Assembly (NCBI GenBank): GCA_029216955.1
Contig: JANAVB010016200.1
Span: 911,675-975,674, forward strand
Origin: Iris pallida
Taxonomy: Eukaryota > Streptophyta > Magnoliopsida > Asparagales > Iridaceae
DNA length: 64,000 bases
Reading direction: 5' to 3'
In this document: piece after piece, positions 49,633-58,435 of the stretch
Position numbering within the stretch: position 1 is the first letter of the stretch
Layout of the letters: each line of letters opens with the position of its first letter
Made by a program: the position numbers and the translations under genes
The notes under the pieces: model-generated
Database searches by the model: none
Told to the model about the DNA's origin: nothing
What the model saw: only the letters and a program-made list of their open reading frames with translations

Positions 49633-51044
49633 ATGGCGCCGTCAGCAGATTCCAAGCTTCTGCGACTCAGAGCAGAATGTGAGACAGGACGAAGATTAGA
49701 GTTATGTATCCATGAGGACGGTACACTTCGACATGGGAAGCGTCTTTGTCTACCCAGTGGAGATATCAGACAGGAGATCATGACAGAGGCTCACAGTTCA
49801 CAGTATTCTATTCATCCCGGCGGTACGAAGATATATCATGATATTCGTCAGCAGTTTTGGTGGAATGGCATGAAGAAGGAGATAAACCGGTTTGTCTCTC
49901 GGTATTTGGTTTGCCAACAAGTTAAGGCTGAACATCAGAGACCAGCTGGACTACTTCAACCATTGCCAATTCCAGAGTGGAAATGGAAGCATATAACTAT
50001 AGATTTTGTGACTGGATTGCCTAGATCCCCGGCTGGCAGAGACGCTATTTGGGTTGTCCTAGACAGGCTCACGAAGGTGGCTCACTTTCTCCCGTTCAGA
50101 GTTGGTCAGTCGACGGCTCAGCTAGTGGAGATGTATCTCCGGCAGATAGATTGCACGGTATACCAGTCAGTATCACCTCGGACAAATATTCTAGGTTTAT
50201 GTCGTACTTTTAGCGTAGCCTGCAAGAGAGTTTGGAGACTCGTCTCCAGTTCAGCTCAGCGTATCTCCCGCAGACAGATGGTCAGTCGGAACGCACTATC
50301 CAGACTCTTGAGGATATGTTGAGATCTTATACACTCGACTTCGATGGTTTATGGGAAGATCACATGCACCTGGTAGAGTTCTCGTACAACAACAATTTTC
50401 AAGCTAGTATCTAGATGGAACCGTTCGAAGCACTGTATGGTAGGAAGTGCCGATCCCCGCTAGCATGGGACGATGTCGGAGAGAGGCAGATGCTCGGTCC
50501 AGAAATAATTGCTCAGACCGTTGAGGTGGTCAGAAGAGTCAGAGATCATCTTCGATTTGCCCAAGATCGCCAGCGTCATTGGACCGATTCTCATCGGCGC
50601 CCTCTTGAATTCTCTGTCGGTGACCATATATTCCTGAGGATTTCGTCTAACCGTGGTGTCATTCGTTTCGGCATACGGGGAAAGCTTAGTCCTAGGTATA
50701 TAGGACCGTTCGATATTCTGGAGCGAGTAGGAGATATATCCTATCGTCTCGCTCTTCCGCCGTCGCTACGTGAGGTGCATAATGTATTCCATGTATCCCA
50801 ACTGCGACGGTATATCCCGGACCCGAGCCACATCCTGGATCATTCGGAATTGGTTGTTGGTACCAACCTTTCGTATGAGGAGAGGCCCGTGTCAATATTG
50901 GACCGAAGAGAGAAGACACTCAAGAACAAGACTATCAAGTTAGTCCGAGTTGCTTAGGGTCATCACTCCTTAGGTGAGTCAACGTGGGAGCGTGAGGATG
51001 ATATCCGATCGCGATATCCCGACTTGTTTGACTCTGAGGTATAA
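49633..51044 (+). pseudogene. Integrase of element G with chromodomain-like tail
   Basis: The zinc domain has HPGGTK and YLVCQQ, where the first Cys of the expected CLVC is Tyr (E has Cys). The core has TIDFVTGL, then a four-base loss near 50149 compared with E shifts the frame; beyond it SDKYSRF and GQSERTIQTLEDML supply the other acidic residues. A TAG at 50412 replaces CAG. The C-terminus has YIGPFDILERVGD, VFHVSQLRRY and the tail ILDRREKTLKNK to ESTWEREDDIRSRYPDLF, ending at TAA 51042-51044, with TAG at 50955 for Trp. This tail type is typical of Tekay/Del-like plant chromoviruses, which is the likely affiliation. Confidence 0.9.
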
Positions 51045-51189
51045 TATCTTTCTTATGCCTCATGCCTTCGATTCCTTGCTTGCATGAATAATTATTTGAT
51101 TGCTTGATTAGTATAGCTTACCTATGAATAGTATAGCTTGTTCTTGTCCCTCTAGCCTCTTAATTAAATTCCAACGACGAAATTCTTTT

Positions 51190-51203
51190 AAGGTGGATAG
51201 AGT
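51190..51203 (+). other. Polypurine tract of element G
   Basis: AAGGTGGATAGAGT immediately before the 3' LTR, preceded by ACGACGAAATTCTTTT. Confidence 0.85.
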
Positions 51204-51823
51204 TGTAATATCTGTGGTTCGTATTACGTATCTTGGTATACGTGTACGTATTATTGACTCGTATTGCGTATTTCTTTGCATGGTTGTTCTGGCATTTCCT
51301 TCTTGGTTCGGTTCAACTTATTGCTGGTTCGGCTTGGCTTGGTTTTAGGTGGACCGAACCCCTACCTACCACCACCCTCATTTATATTTCCACCCTACTC
51401 TCTCTCTCTTCATTAATTCTCTTTATTTACTTCTTCTTCTCCACCATTACTTCTTCACCTACCAGGAAGAGGGAGAGAGAGCTTAGGCAAGTGCAGCTTG
51501 CTTCATGGAGGAACTCAAGATTTATTGTTCCATTTTCTTCCTTGTAACATTCTAAGACTCTTTAGTGCTTGGCATTTTCAATTTCCATGGTCAAATTTGT
51601 GTAGATCTAAGTTTATAGTATTTTTGGACTTCTTGGATTTTGATCTATTTAACATTGTTATTTCCAAGTTCTGATGGTTCCATATTGTAGAGCATTTCGT
51701 TCTGCCCCATTTTGACCCATGGAAGTTCAGATTTGGACTCTGGATGATGGAGTTATGAAGCTTTGAAGGCATAGACTTCATGGTTATTCTTCTCGGATCA
51801 GTGGAGAAGAAGCACAGTCTTTT

Positions 51824-52387
51824 AGCCGCATGAAGTACTTGACCGCATGGATCTTCATGCGGCTAGTCCTTGAGCCGCATGGTATCTCAGCCGTATAAGA
51901 CTCCATGACCCAGACGCATGAACTGAGTCACTTTCAGCCGCATATGGCCTCGGCACAACTTCAGCCGCATGAACTCCAATATCCGCAGCCGCATAGGCTT
52001 GACTGTTCCGCTGCCGCATAAGCTCCCTTGTTCCTTAGCCGCATGAGGCCCAAACACTTCTCGGCCGTATGAGCCCCTTCTTTCTCGCTGCCGCATGAAT
52101 TGTTCCCTTGCTCAGACGCATGGGACCCCACTTGAGTCAGCTGCATGGGCTCGTGCCTTTCCAGCCGCATGCACCTTGCACTTCTCAGCCGCATGGGCTC
52201 GCGTCTTTCCAGCCGCATGCGCCTTGTACTTCTCAGCCGCATGGGCTTGCGCCTTTCCAGCCGCATGCGCCTTGTACTTCTCAGCCGCATGCGCCCTGTC
52301 CTCCCCCAGCCGCATGGACTTCTGAATCCCGAGCCGCATGAGATCCGATCTCTTGGCCGCATAAGCTCTATTCTCTCAGCCGTATGG
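51824..52387 (+). repeat. GCCGCATG array in the G 3' LTR
   Basis: Same organisation as the 5' LTR array, slightly shorter, including the single inverted unit CATGCGGCTAGTCCTT (51856-51871). Confidence 0.95.
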
Positions 52388-53084
52388 CCCCTTCCACAGT
52401 CTTGTACTTTTATTATTATTATTATTATTATTATTAAAATGTCTTATTTATGTCTATGTTATGTAAATTCTGGCATAATTCCTGAACACGATAGTGGCCC
52501 GCCGTGGCGCACTCTTGACTAATAAACCTGACATGATATATCATGACATGCTGTTACGACAGCTAGCCTGACATGACAAGTATGAATGACCTGGACACCG
52601 TGGGCGATTGCGTTTGTACAAATAAACCAGTACTGTCTTGTATCATGTCTAGGATAGGGATCCCTGAGTACCACGGTCAGGGATACCTACAGTAATTGAC
52701 TAAGGCTAATAAACTAGAATAATTTAGTAGACATGAAGAGATTTCTAGCTACAGACAATCCCGTTATCTGGGCGCATTAAGTGGACTTGTAGCCTACCGA
52801 CGAGTAGGGCACATTTTCGGCACATAGTCATGTGGTGCACCTTTCATAAACAAACATTCGACCTGGATAACCTGGATGGTCTGCAGGGCTTGTGGCTGTT
52901 GGGATAATCTCATTGCATCTTGCTAGTAATTAGGCCTGTGATAACCCTAGTTAGTTAAAAGTATCAAGCCGTACTCTTGATTGGCCGTGATTGATTGGAT
53001 GGAGTTTATTCCAGCTTAGTCTTATCCTGATCCGGTGCAAGGTCGTGACATGACATGATTATTGATGCTTGCTTAAACAATAAC

Positions 53085-53490
53085 GATCGGGGGTCCAGTT
53101 CTGTTCAGGCGAAGGGTTACAACCCCGGTCTTTGTTTGGTTTAAGGGTTGTAACCAGGCTCCCAGAGCAGTTCTGTATCCTCTCTTCGTTTATTGTCCTA
53201 TTGCTCCCATGCCATGCTCGTCATGTTTTACCTTACTTCAATAACATGATTAATTATACTGGCTTCAACAATAAAGATCAGGGGTCCAGTTCTGTTCAGG
53301 CGAAGGGTTACAACCCCGGTCCTTGTTTGGTTTAAGGGTTGTAACCTGGCTCCCGGAGCAGTTCTGTGTCCTCTCTTCGTTTATTGTCTTGTTATTTTAT
53401 TTACCGTAACTGAGGCGGGTTTCTATTCAGGTGAAGGATTGCAACCCCGGTCCTTGTTTGGTTTAAGGGTTGCAGTCTGGTTACCTGAAT
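53085..53490 (+). ncRNA. Three tandem stem-loop units in the G 3' LTR
   Basis: The third unit has exact outer arms TTCAGGT (53426-53432) and ACCTGAA (53483-53489). In the first unit the inner stem is GGTTACAACCC with GGGTTGTAACC, 11 perfect pairs. Confidence 0.6.
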
Positions 53491-53504
53491 AGTTCCTTCG
53501 TGCT

Positions 53505-53508
<4 letters not shown>

Positions 53509-53577
<69 letters not shown>
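53509..53577. repeat. AT microsatellite, G 3' LTR
   Basis: About 68 bases of AT repeat. Confidence 0.95.
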
Positions 53578-53580
<3 letters not shown>

Positions 53581-54238
53581 GTTATCTCGGTTATTATCAG
53601 TATCTTTTAATTATCTTAATATTCAATGGTGATATGTTGGTTTTAGTTCCTAAGTGAAGCCTCCTTGTGGCACTTGCTCTTTCTGGGGTCTGACCCAGCA
53701 GGTTTTGTATGGCCAGATATCGGAGCAGCTCCAGAGGATCTACCGACCTTCCATCCAGATAGTGACCACCAGGCGTAACCCTGACAACGAGTGGGTTTCT
53801 TTTTGTTCTTCCACTTTATTGTAAAATTATTCTTTTGAGGCGTTTAGCCGACGAGCACTTGTTAGCTCGGTTGCACCTTTATTTACTGTCTGCCTACGGG
53901 CTGTAACATGATTGACAGATCCTAGGGTTGATCATGTATGACTAAACTCTTGCTAGTCCTGACATTATGTAACGACTAGCTTCATGATCAGCTAAATATG
54001 TAATGTTTGGGATGCCTTACTATTGTACATTTGGTGGTCTTACCTCTTGCAACATTTACTTACTTGCTTGTGATTGAGACAATAGGCTTGTTCTTGACCA
54101 TAGGAGACTGATGGCTTGTAGTTAAACCCTCATGTATCTAGACAGCCGTGACCGTATAGCGAGGTGGAATACACTTCAATATACGTAGCTGGCTAAGTCT
54201 GCCCCCGCTCTCCAGTATTCTGGTTCTGGGGCGTGACA

Positions 54239-54243
54239 GATTA
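54239..54243. repeat. Target-site duplication of element G, right (GATTA)
   Basis: Exact match to 43104-43108; shows that 43108 and 54244 were once adjacent. Confidence 0.9.
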
Positions 54244-54787
54244 GTGGCATGTGCGCCACATCATCCTGCTTTGGAAATGAAAATTGTCTCAACTTTATCG
54301 GGTTGCGCGAGCTTCAGTCAACAAGTTAAACTGCGCCTGATTAGACTGTGGCAGTTTTTGAGAAACAGTTGTTCAGATTGCGCCTAGGTGCAACTAAGGA
54401 TTTTGTTTTAGATTGCGCCTAGGCGCAACTCATAAGACGTGCAGGACAACTGTCAACCAACTCTCCTCGAGTGGCACAATTCGAGGGATTCGAAGAGATT
54501 TTTCTAGTTTACCGTGCTGTCAGTTATCCGTATTGTCAGGTAATGATGGCCATTAAATGTCAGACGCCACGTAGACTTTTGCGCAATATGACTGGATGTA
54601 GTCTGATATATGGCGCAACCTGATCAATGGCGTAGTTTGATCTTTGAGCTCTATTATTAGTGGCGCAGCTTGATTGTTGGGGTGCAACTTAATTTCTGAG
54701 TAGTAAATACATGACACAACTTAATTTTTAGGCTCTACAAGACCCTTTTCAAAGTTTTCAAAACTTAAAGTTTTGAAATACTTTGAA
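54244..54787 (+). other. T1-side sequence with iterated GGCGCA/TGCGCC words
   Basis: No reading frame. Holds at least eight GCGC-centred words in mixed orientation, for example TTGCGCCTAGGTGCAAC, TTGCGCCTAGGCGCAACTC and GGCGCAACCTGATC. Similar words recur at 42945-43005, 55420-55945 and, on the minus strand, 16565-16605. Confidence 0.6.
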
Positions 54788-54915
54788 TTTATAAAAGTTT
54801 TGACTGAGTCAAGTTGCCCCAGTCAACGTCCGGTCAACACAATTAAATCTCTTTCTCAAAAACACTCAATCTCCTCTTCATCTTCCCGAGTTTCATTGAT
54901 GATTTTTAGTTTCCC
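54788..54915 (+). promoter_or_regulatory. Promoter-like segment before the 128-codon frame
   Basis: TATA-like TTTATAAAAG at 54788-54797, TTGACTGAGTCAAG and two GTCAAC words right after it, then a pyrimidine-rich leader (54845-54890) up to ATG at 54916. Layout of a plant promoter and 5' UTR; it could equally be part of an LTR. Confidence 0.4.
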
Positions 54916-55302
54916 ATGAGGAATATGAAGAGTCAGTTTGGTGATATAAATGTAGGGGTTGATCTTTGTACTTTATTCTTCACTTCTGTAATTTTGATGG
55001 CATCTAAGAAGAAGGAGATGGAGACCAATGTTGTCACTGAAATCGAGTCTCCTGAAGCGAAACCCGACGTCACGCCTTCGACTTATTTATTGGAGGCTGA
55101 CCCGACATTGAGGGCGGTGAACTTTCTAGATTGTTTCGGTTTAAACCCAACAGTCTTCAATCGCTCGAATGGTGGGCCGTCCTCTGAAGAGCGCGATAAT
55201 TCAGAAGGATTCCTTAATCTGATGCGTCGCTCGGGGATCCGCAATATGCAAGAATTGGATGCCGCCCTTCGTCAGACCGATGAAGACAAGAAAAAGGAAT
55301 AA
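54916..55302 (+). CDS. Hypothetical 128-residue protein, family not recognised
   Basis: Open from ATG 54916 to TAA 55300-55302. I do not recognise a domain. The N-terminal 40 residues are partly hydrophobic (LCTLFFTSVILMA), followed by a second Met (MASKKKEMETN, 54999), which may be the real start. The rest is charged and helical in look, with FLDCFGLNPTVFNRSNGG, FLNLMRRSGIRNMQELDAA and a basic end DEDKKKE. It has a TATA-like box and leader upstream and AATAAA 73 bases after the stop, so it looks like a small transcription unit. It lies in T1-side sequence between pol and the next LTR, a position where some plant retrotransposons carry an extra gene; a captured host fragment is equally possible. 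Confidence 0.35.
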   Translation: MRNMKSQFGDINVGVDLCTLFFTSVILMASKKKEMETNVVTEIESPEAKPDVTPSTYLLEADPTLRAVNFLDCFGLNPTVFNRSNGGPSSEERDNSEGFLNLMRRSGIRNMQELDAALRQTDEDKKKE

Positions 55303-55374
55303 TGTTTAAGCGTGTCGACTTTTTGTTTCTCTTTTCTTGTGTCCTTGTCTGTAGGGGTCCACCCATCTTTATGT

Positions 55375-55380
55375 AATAAA
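55375..55380 (+). terminator. Polyadenylation signal AATAAA
   Basis: Canonical AATAAA in ATGTAATAAAATC, 73 bases after the stop of the 128-codon frame, followed by a T-rich stretch and TATATTGTGTGG. Confidence 0.4.
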
Positions 55381-56341
55381 ATCTATAATTTCTGATATAT
55401 TGTGTGGCTATGATTTCAAATGGCGCACGTAGATGTGTTCCTTTGGTTAATTCAATGCTTACTGTTTCATTTGAGAGACATATGGCAGCCATCACATGGT
55501 TTCATGTGTCTATTGTTTAGTTCTTTCCTGAAATAGACTCCTAGAATGACGTGCCTATTTCATCTTCAACACTTTTAAAAGGATAACCAGAAACGAAAGT
55601 GGCATTCATACTTTCTCAAAACAAATAGCTTCTCACAAGGCTTCACTATTTATAAGTTCACTTGCGCCACTTCGTCCCGATGCTATTCGTTTGCATGCTG
55701 CGCCTTCAAAAGTTGGTAAGTTTCAACAAAGAACCAATGGTATGAGCATTTTTCTTTTGTGCCTGCACTTTTGAAGATAGGTACTGATTTACACATTGTA
55801 GACGCTGTTGATATGCGCTAACTATTTCTGAGAATAGGTGCGCACTGTGATCCAGTGTTTAGCTTCAATCAGAGGCGCGCACTGCTGATAGGCGCCTGTT
55901 TGATCGACGCACACTATTGGCAAATGAGCCTGTTGATCGCGCGCAGTTTTAATAGATTTTACTAACTTTTCTTTCTTTACTCATATTTGCAGAAGTTTGG
56001 TTGACAAGCTTCTTCAAAACTGGCATCGGCGACCTGGATGCTGTAAAGAGCATTCTTCTGACACCCACATCAGACAGCTCATGTGATTCTGACACTCAAA
56101 TCAGACAGCTCAGGACTCTTCATGTTCAAGAAGGGTCTTCCTCAGATGGTAAGAAGAGCCTTTATACATGAGAGTTGGACGGTGGAGAGACAGAATTAGG
56201 AATCGTATCCCAAAGATAATCTCATTCCTAGTTCTCCTGGCGGGCCGTCTTCTCTCTACCAGTTGTATTGATAGCAGCTTATCTTTGAGCTGCTGTACTC
56301 TATGGTTCCCCTCTCGTCTTTCTGAGGGAGAAGACCAGAGT
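55381..56341 (+). other. T1-side intergenic sequence with exon-like piece
   Basis: GCGC-word array to about 55945. An exon-like stretch follows: acceptor-like TTTCTTTACTCATATTTGCAG ends at 55992, an open frame runs from 55995 (VWLTSFFKTGIGDLDAVKS) to TGA 56169-56171, and a donor-like ATGGTAAG is at 56147-56154. It contains a short internal duplication (ATCAGACAGCTCA twice). Protein family not recognised. 56172-56341 shows nothing except a purine-rich GAGGGAGAAGACCAGAGT before the T2 LTR. Confidence 0.35.
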
Positions 56342-56393
56342 TGATTCCATTGTCTGGCTCGTGTAGAAGCATGGAAAATATTAGAATAATGAT

Positions 56394-56527
56394 CCATGCG
56401 GCTCGAAGTAAGAAGCTTATGCGGCTCACACAGGAGCGGCCCTATGCGGTTCAAAGAAGACTCTCAAATCGCATGCGGCTCGGGAGCGTATGCGGTTCAG
56501 CAAGGCACATACGGCTCGATGGATGTC
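56394..56527 (+). repeat. CATGCGGCTC words, first cluster in the T2 LTR
   Basis: Six ATGCGGCTC-like words at irregular 20-35 base spacing, from CCATGCGGCTCG at 56396 to CATACGGCTCG. Confidence 0.85.
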
Positions 56528-56700
56528 ATGTGTGATCCTTTCCTACAGCTGGTCGTTTGGGGGGGTGGCCTCATTTAATGCTCTGACACGACTTAGCGAC
56601 TGTGACTGCTCTGACATAAAGTGTCATAATGACTCTGCCATAATGACAGACTTTTCGGGAAAGGAAGAAGATCTCTGACCCGAACCGTCAGAAATCCTAG

Positions 56701-57320
56701 GTTGCCACGTGGCAACTCTCATGCGGCTTAAATGGGAAACAGCTCCATGCGGCTCACGAAGAAGTCAATCTATATGGTTAGCAGAAATCAGCCATATGCG
56801 GCCCACCGAGAGTTCAATCCCTGCGACTCAGTACAATGCTAGCTCATGCGGCTCGCAAAGGCTATGCATATGCGGCTCACGGAAGGTTCGTCCCCTGCGG
56901 CTCAATGAGGCATTATCTCATGCGGCTCAGGAAGAGTATCTCTCTGCGGTTCGAGGATAGTCAATCCTATGCGGCTCTGACAGGACTCACAATTAAGACA
57001 CGTGGCATGAGATCAATAAGAGATTTAACCGAATCTCAACAAATATATTTGACATTATCGTCATAATTACTGAGATCAGGACATATCATTTATCATCAAG
57101 CTAATGGGACACGTGGCGAGCAATCAGACATTAGCATAATCAATCACAAGGATTTAAAGCAGCTAGCATTTATTGCTCATGAGATACGATGCTATCCGCA
57201 CTAATGGCCGAGATTCACTATAATCAGGATCAAGGGTTCAGATAGAATGAAGGAGCGCCGACATTCTAAACAGATAATCATTAGCAAACCCTAATGATCA
57301 CCCCCCCACTCTTATAAATA
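56701..57320 (+). promoter_or_regulatory. T2 promoter: three G-boxes and TATA box
   Basis: CACGTGGC at 56706, 56999 and 57110, the first at the centre of a perfect 16-base palindrome GTTGCCACGTGGCAAC (56701-56716). The TATA box is TATAAATA (57313-57320). ACGTGGC is the core of plant ABA-response elements. Confidence 0.55.
56717..56980 (+). repeat. CATGCGGCTC words, second cluster in the T2 LTR
   Basis: About ten words of the form ATGCGGCTC or one-base variants spaced 25-35 bases, from CTCATGCGGCTT near 56718 to TATGCGGCTCTG near 56970. Confidence 0.85.
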
Positions 57321-57748
57321 GCCAGCACCATTCCCTTGTGAAAAAAAAGGAGGAGAAGAAGAGAGAGAGAGGTCGGCACCAAAAGAAATAAGAAGAGAGA
57401 GAGATCTACACAGAGAGAGCTCCCCCTTCCTTCTTGATAATCACAGAGAGAGAGAGAAGCCAGAAGAGCAATCCGAGGAGAGCGAGAAGAGCGTTTCTTC
57501 GTCAACGCCAAGCAGATCTTCCCCGAGCCAAGGCTGCATACTGATCGTCCAAGGAGTAAGGCAGAGCGGCCGTCGCTTTCCCGAGCCTCTATCGTCACCC
57601 CCAGAATCAAAAATAAACAATCGTACTTAGTCTGCTGTACCTAGGTTTTCGTCCCTAGGCTTTCTTTGTACGAGCGAGTTTGTATTGTGAGTCTAAGTTC
57701 AGTCCTCCGATAATTGTTCTGTTCTTTTACAATCAATGGTAAACACGA

Positions 57749-57766
57749 TGGCGACTCTGCTGGGGA
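57749..57766 (+). other. Primer-binding site of T2, tRNA-Arg type
   Basis: TGGCGACTCTGCTGGGGA, 13 nucleotides after the LTR. It matches the 3' end of plant tRNA-Arg(ACG) as I recall it with one T for C, as reported for Ogre/Tat elements. Confidence 0.8.
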
Positions 57767-58149
57767 CTAACTTCTCCACGGCTGAGGAGTTGGTGACGCA
57801 ATCAGATGCAGCCAAACTTGGCTCCACACAAAAGAAGATGGTCGTCCGTTTCGACCAACAGGCGTTCGAAGAGATGCTCTCTGAAGGCAGCGCTGGCCCG
57901 GCCCAGAAGCGCACCCGCACCACGAAGGCTCGCAAAGAATGGAGACCGAAGTCATTTGCTCCTCCTCAAGCCCTCGATGGGATGCCCTCTGTTGCTCAAG
58001 ACGGCGAGAAGGATTCTCCTGCGGTCCCACTTCAGATCGTAGACAACTCTGCTGTCCCCAAGTCCGGCAGAAGAAAACATTATGATGCTGGACTTGCAGG
58101 GACAAAGAGGGACTCTACGCGGACCGAACCGCAGAAGAGTATTAGCCGC

Positions 58150-58435
58150 AAGGAGAAAGCCCATGCGGCTACATCCGCCAACCGCATGAAGAAACCTCAT
58201 GCGGCTACTTCTGTCAGCCGCATAACTTATGCGACTACAGTTCCCAACAACATGGATGAGACTCATGCGGCCAGTAAAGTCAATCGTTTGCAGAAAACTC
58301 ATGCGGCCACAGATGCCAACCGCATGCGGCCAGCCTGCACGGTCGTGACCCCTAGCCGCATAAGAACTCGTCCGACGACAGGAGACAACCGCATGCAGAC
58401 AGCCTGCACGGTTTCCGCTCCCAGCCGCATAGCAC
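58150..58435 (+). repeat. CATGCGGC/GCCGCATG repeats inside T2 gag
   Basis: Five or six units of about 42-50 bases. Each has CATGCGGC (read as His-Ala-Ala) and, 10-20 bases on, ACCGCATG or AGCCGCAT (read as Asn/Ser-Arg-Met/Ile). One stretch at 58324-58336 reads ATGCGGCCAGCCT, the same 13 bases as the units of the E LTR array. Confidence 0.9.

Larger units (their letters stand above)
43109..54238 (+). mobile_element. Element G: complete chromovirus-like Ty3/gypsy element, 11.1 kb
   Basis: LTRs of 3083 and 3035 bp, primer site, gag, protease, RT, RNase H, integrase with chromodomain-like tail, and polypurine tract, flanked by a perfect GATTA duplication. The coding part is one frame from about 46237 to 50140, then shifted by a four-base loss, ending at 51044; it is interrupted by about 14 stops. 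So all parts are recognisable but no protein can be made from this copy. It is the only element here with a full set and the best proxy for the autonomous partner of B, C and D. Confidence 0.92.
51204..54238 (+). repeat. 3' LTR of element G (3.0 kb)
   Basis: Starts TGTAATATCTGTGG, ends GGGGCGTGACA. Colinear with the 5' LTR with a few percent differences; GCCGCATG array at 51824-52387, TTA microsatellite at 52409-52437, stem-loop units at 53085-53490 and a longer AT run at 53509-53577. Confidence 0.92.
56342..57735 (+). repeat. 5' LTR of T2 (1.4 kb)
   Basis: Starts TGATTCCATTG, ends TTTTACAATCA: the ends TGATT and AATCA are inverted copies. U3 carries two CATGCGGC word arrays and three G-boxes; TATAAATA is at 57313-57320; the rest is a GA-rich leader (57345-57500) and a T-rich end. 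No second LTR is in the window to confirm the edges. Confidence 0.7.
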
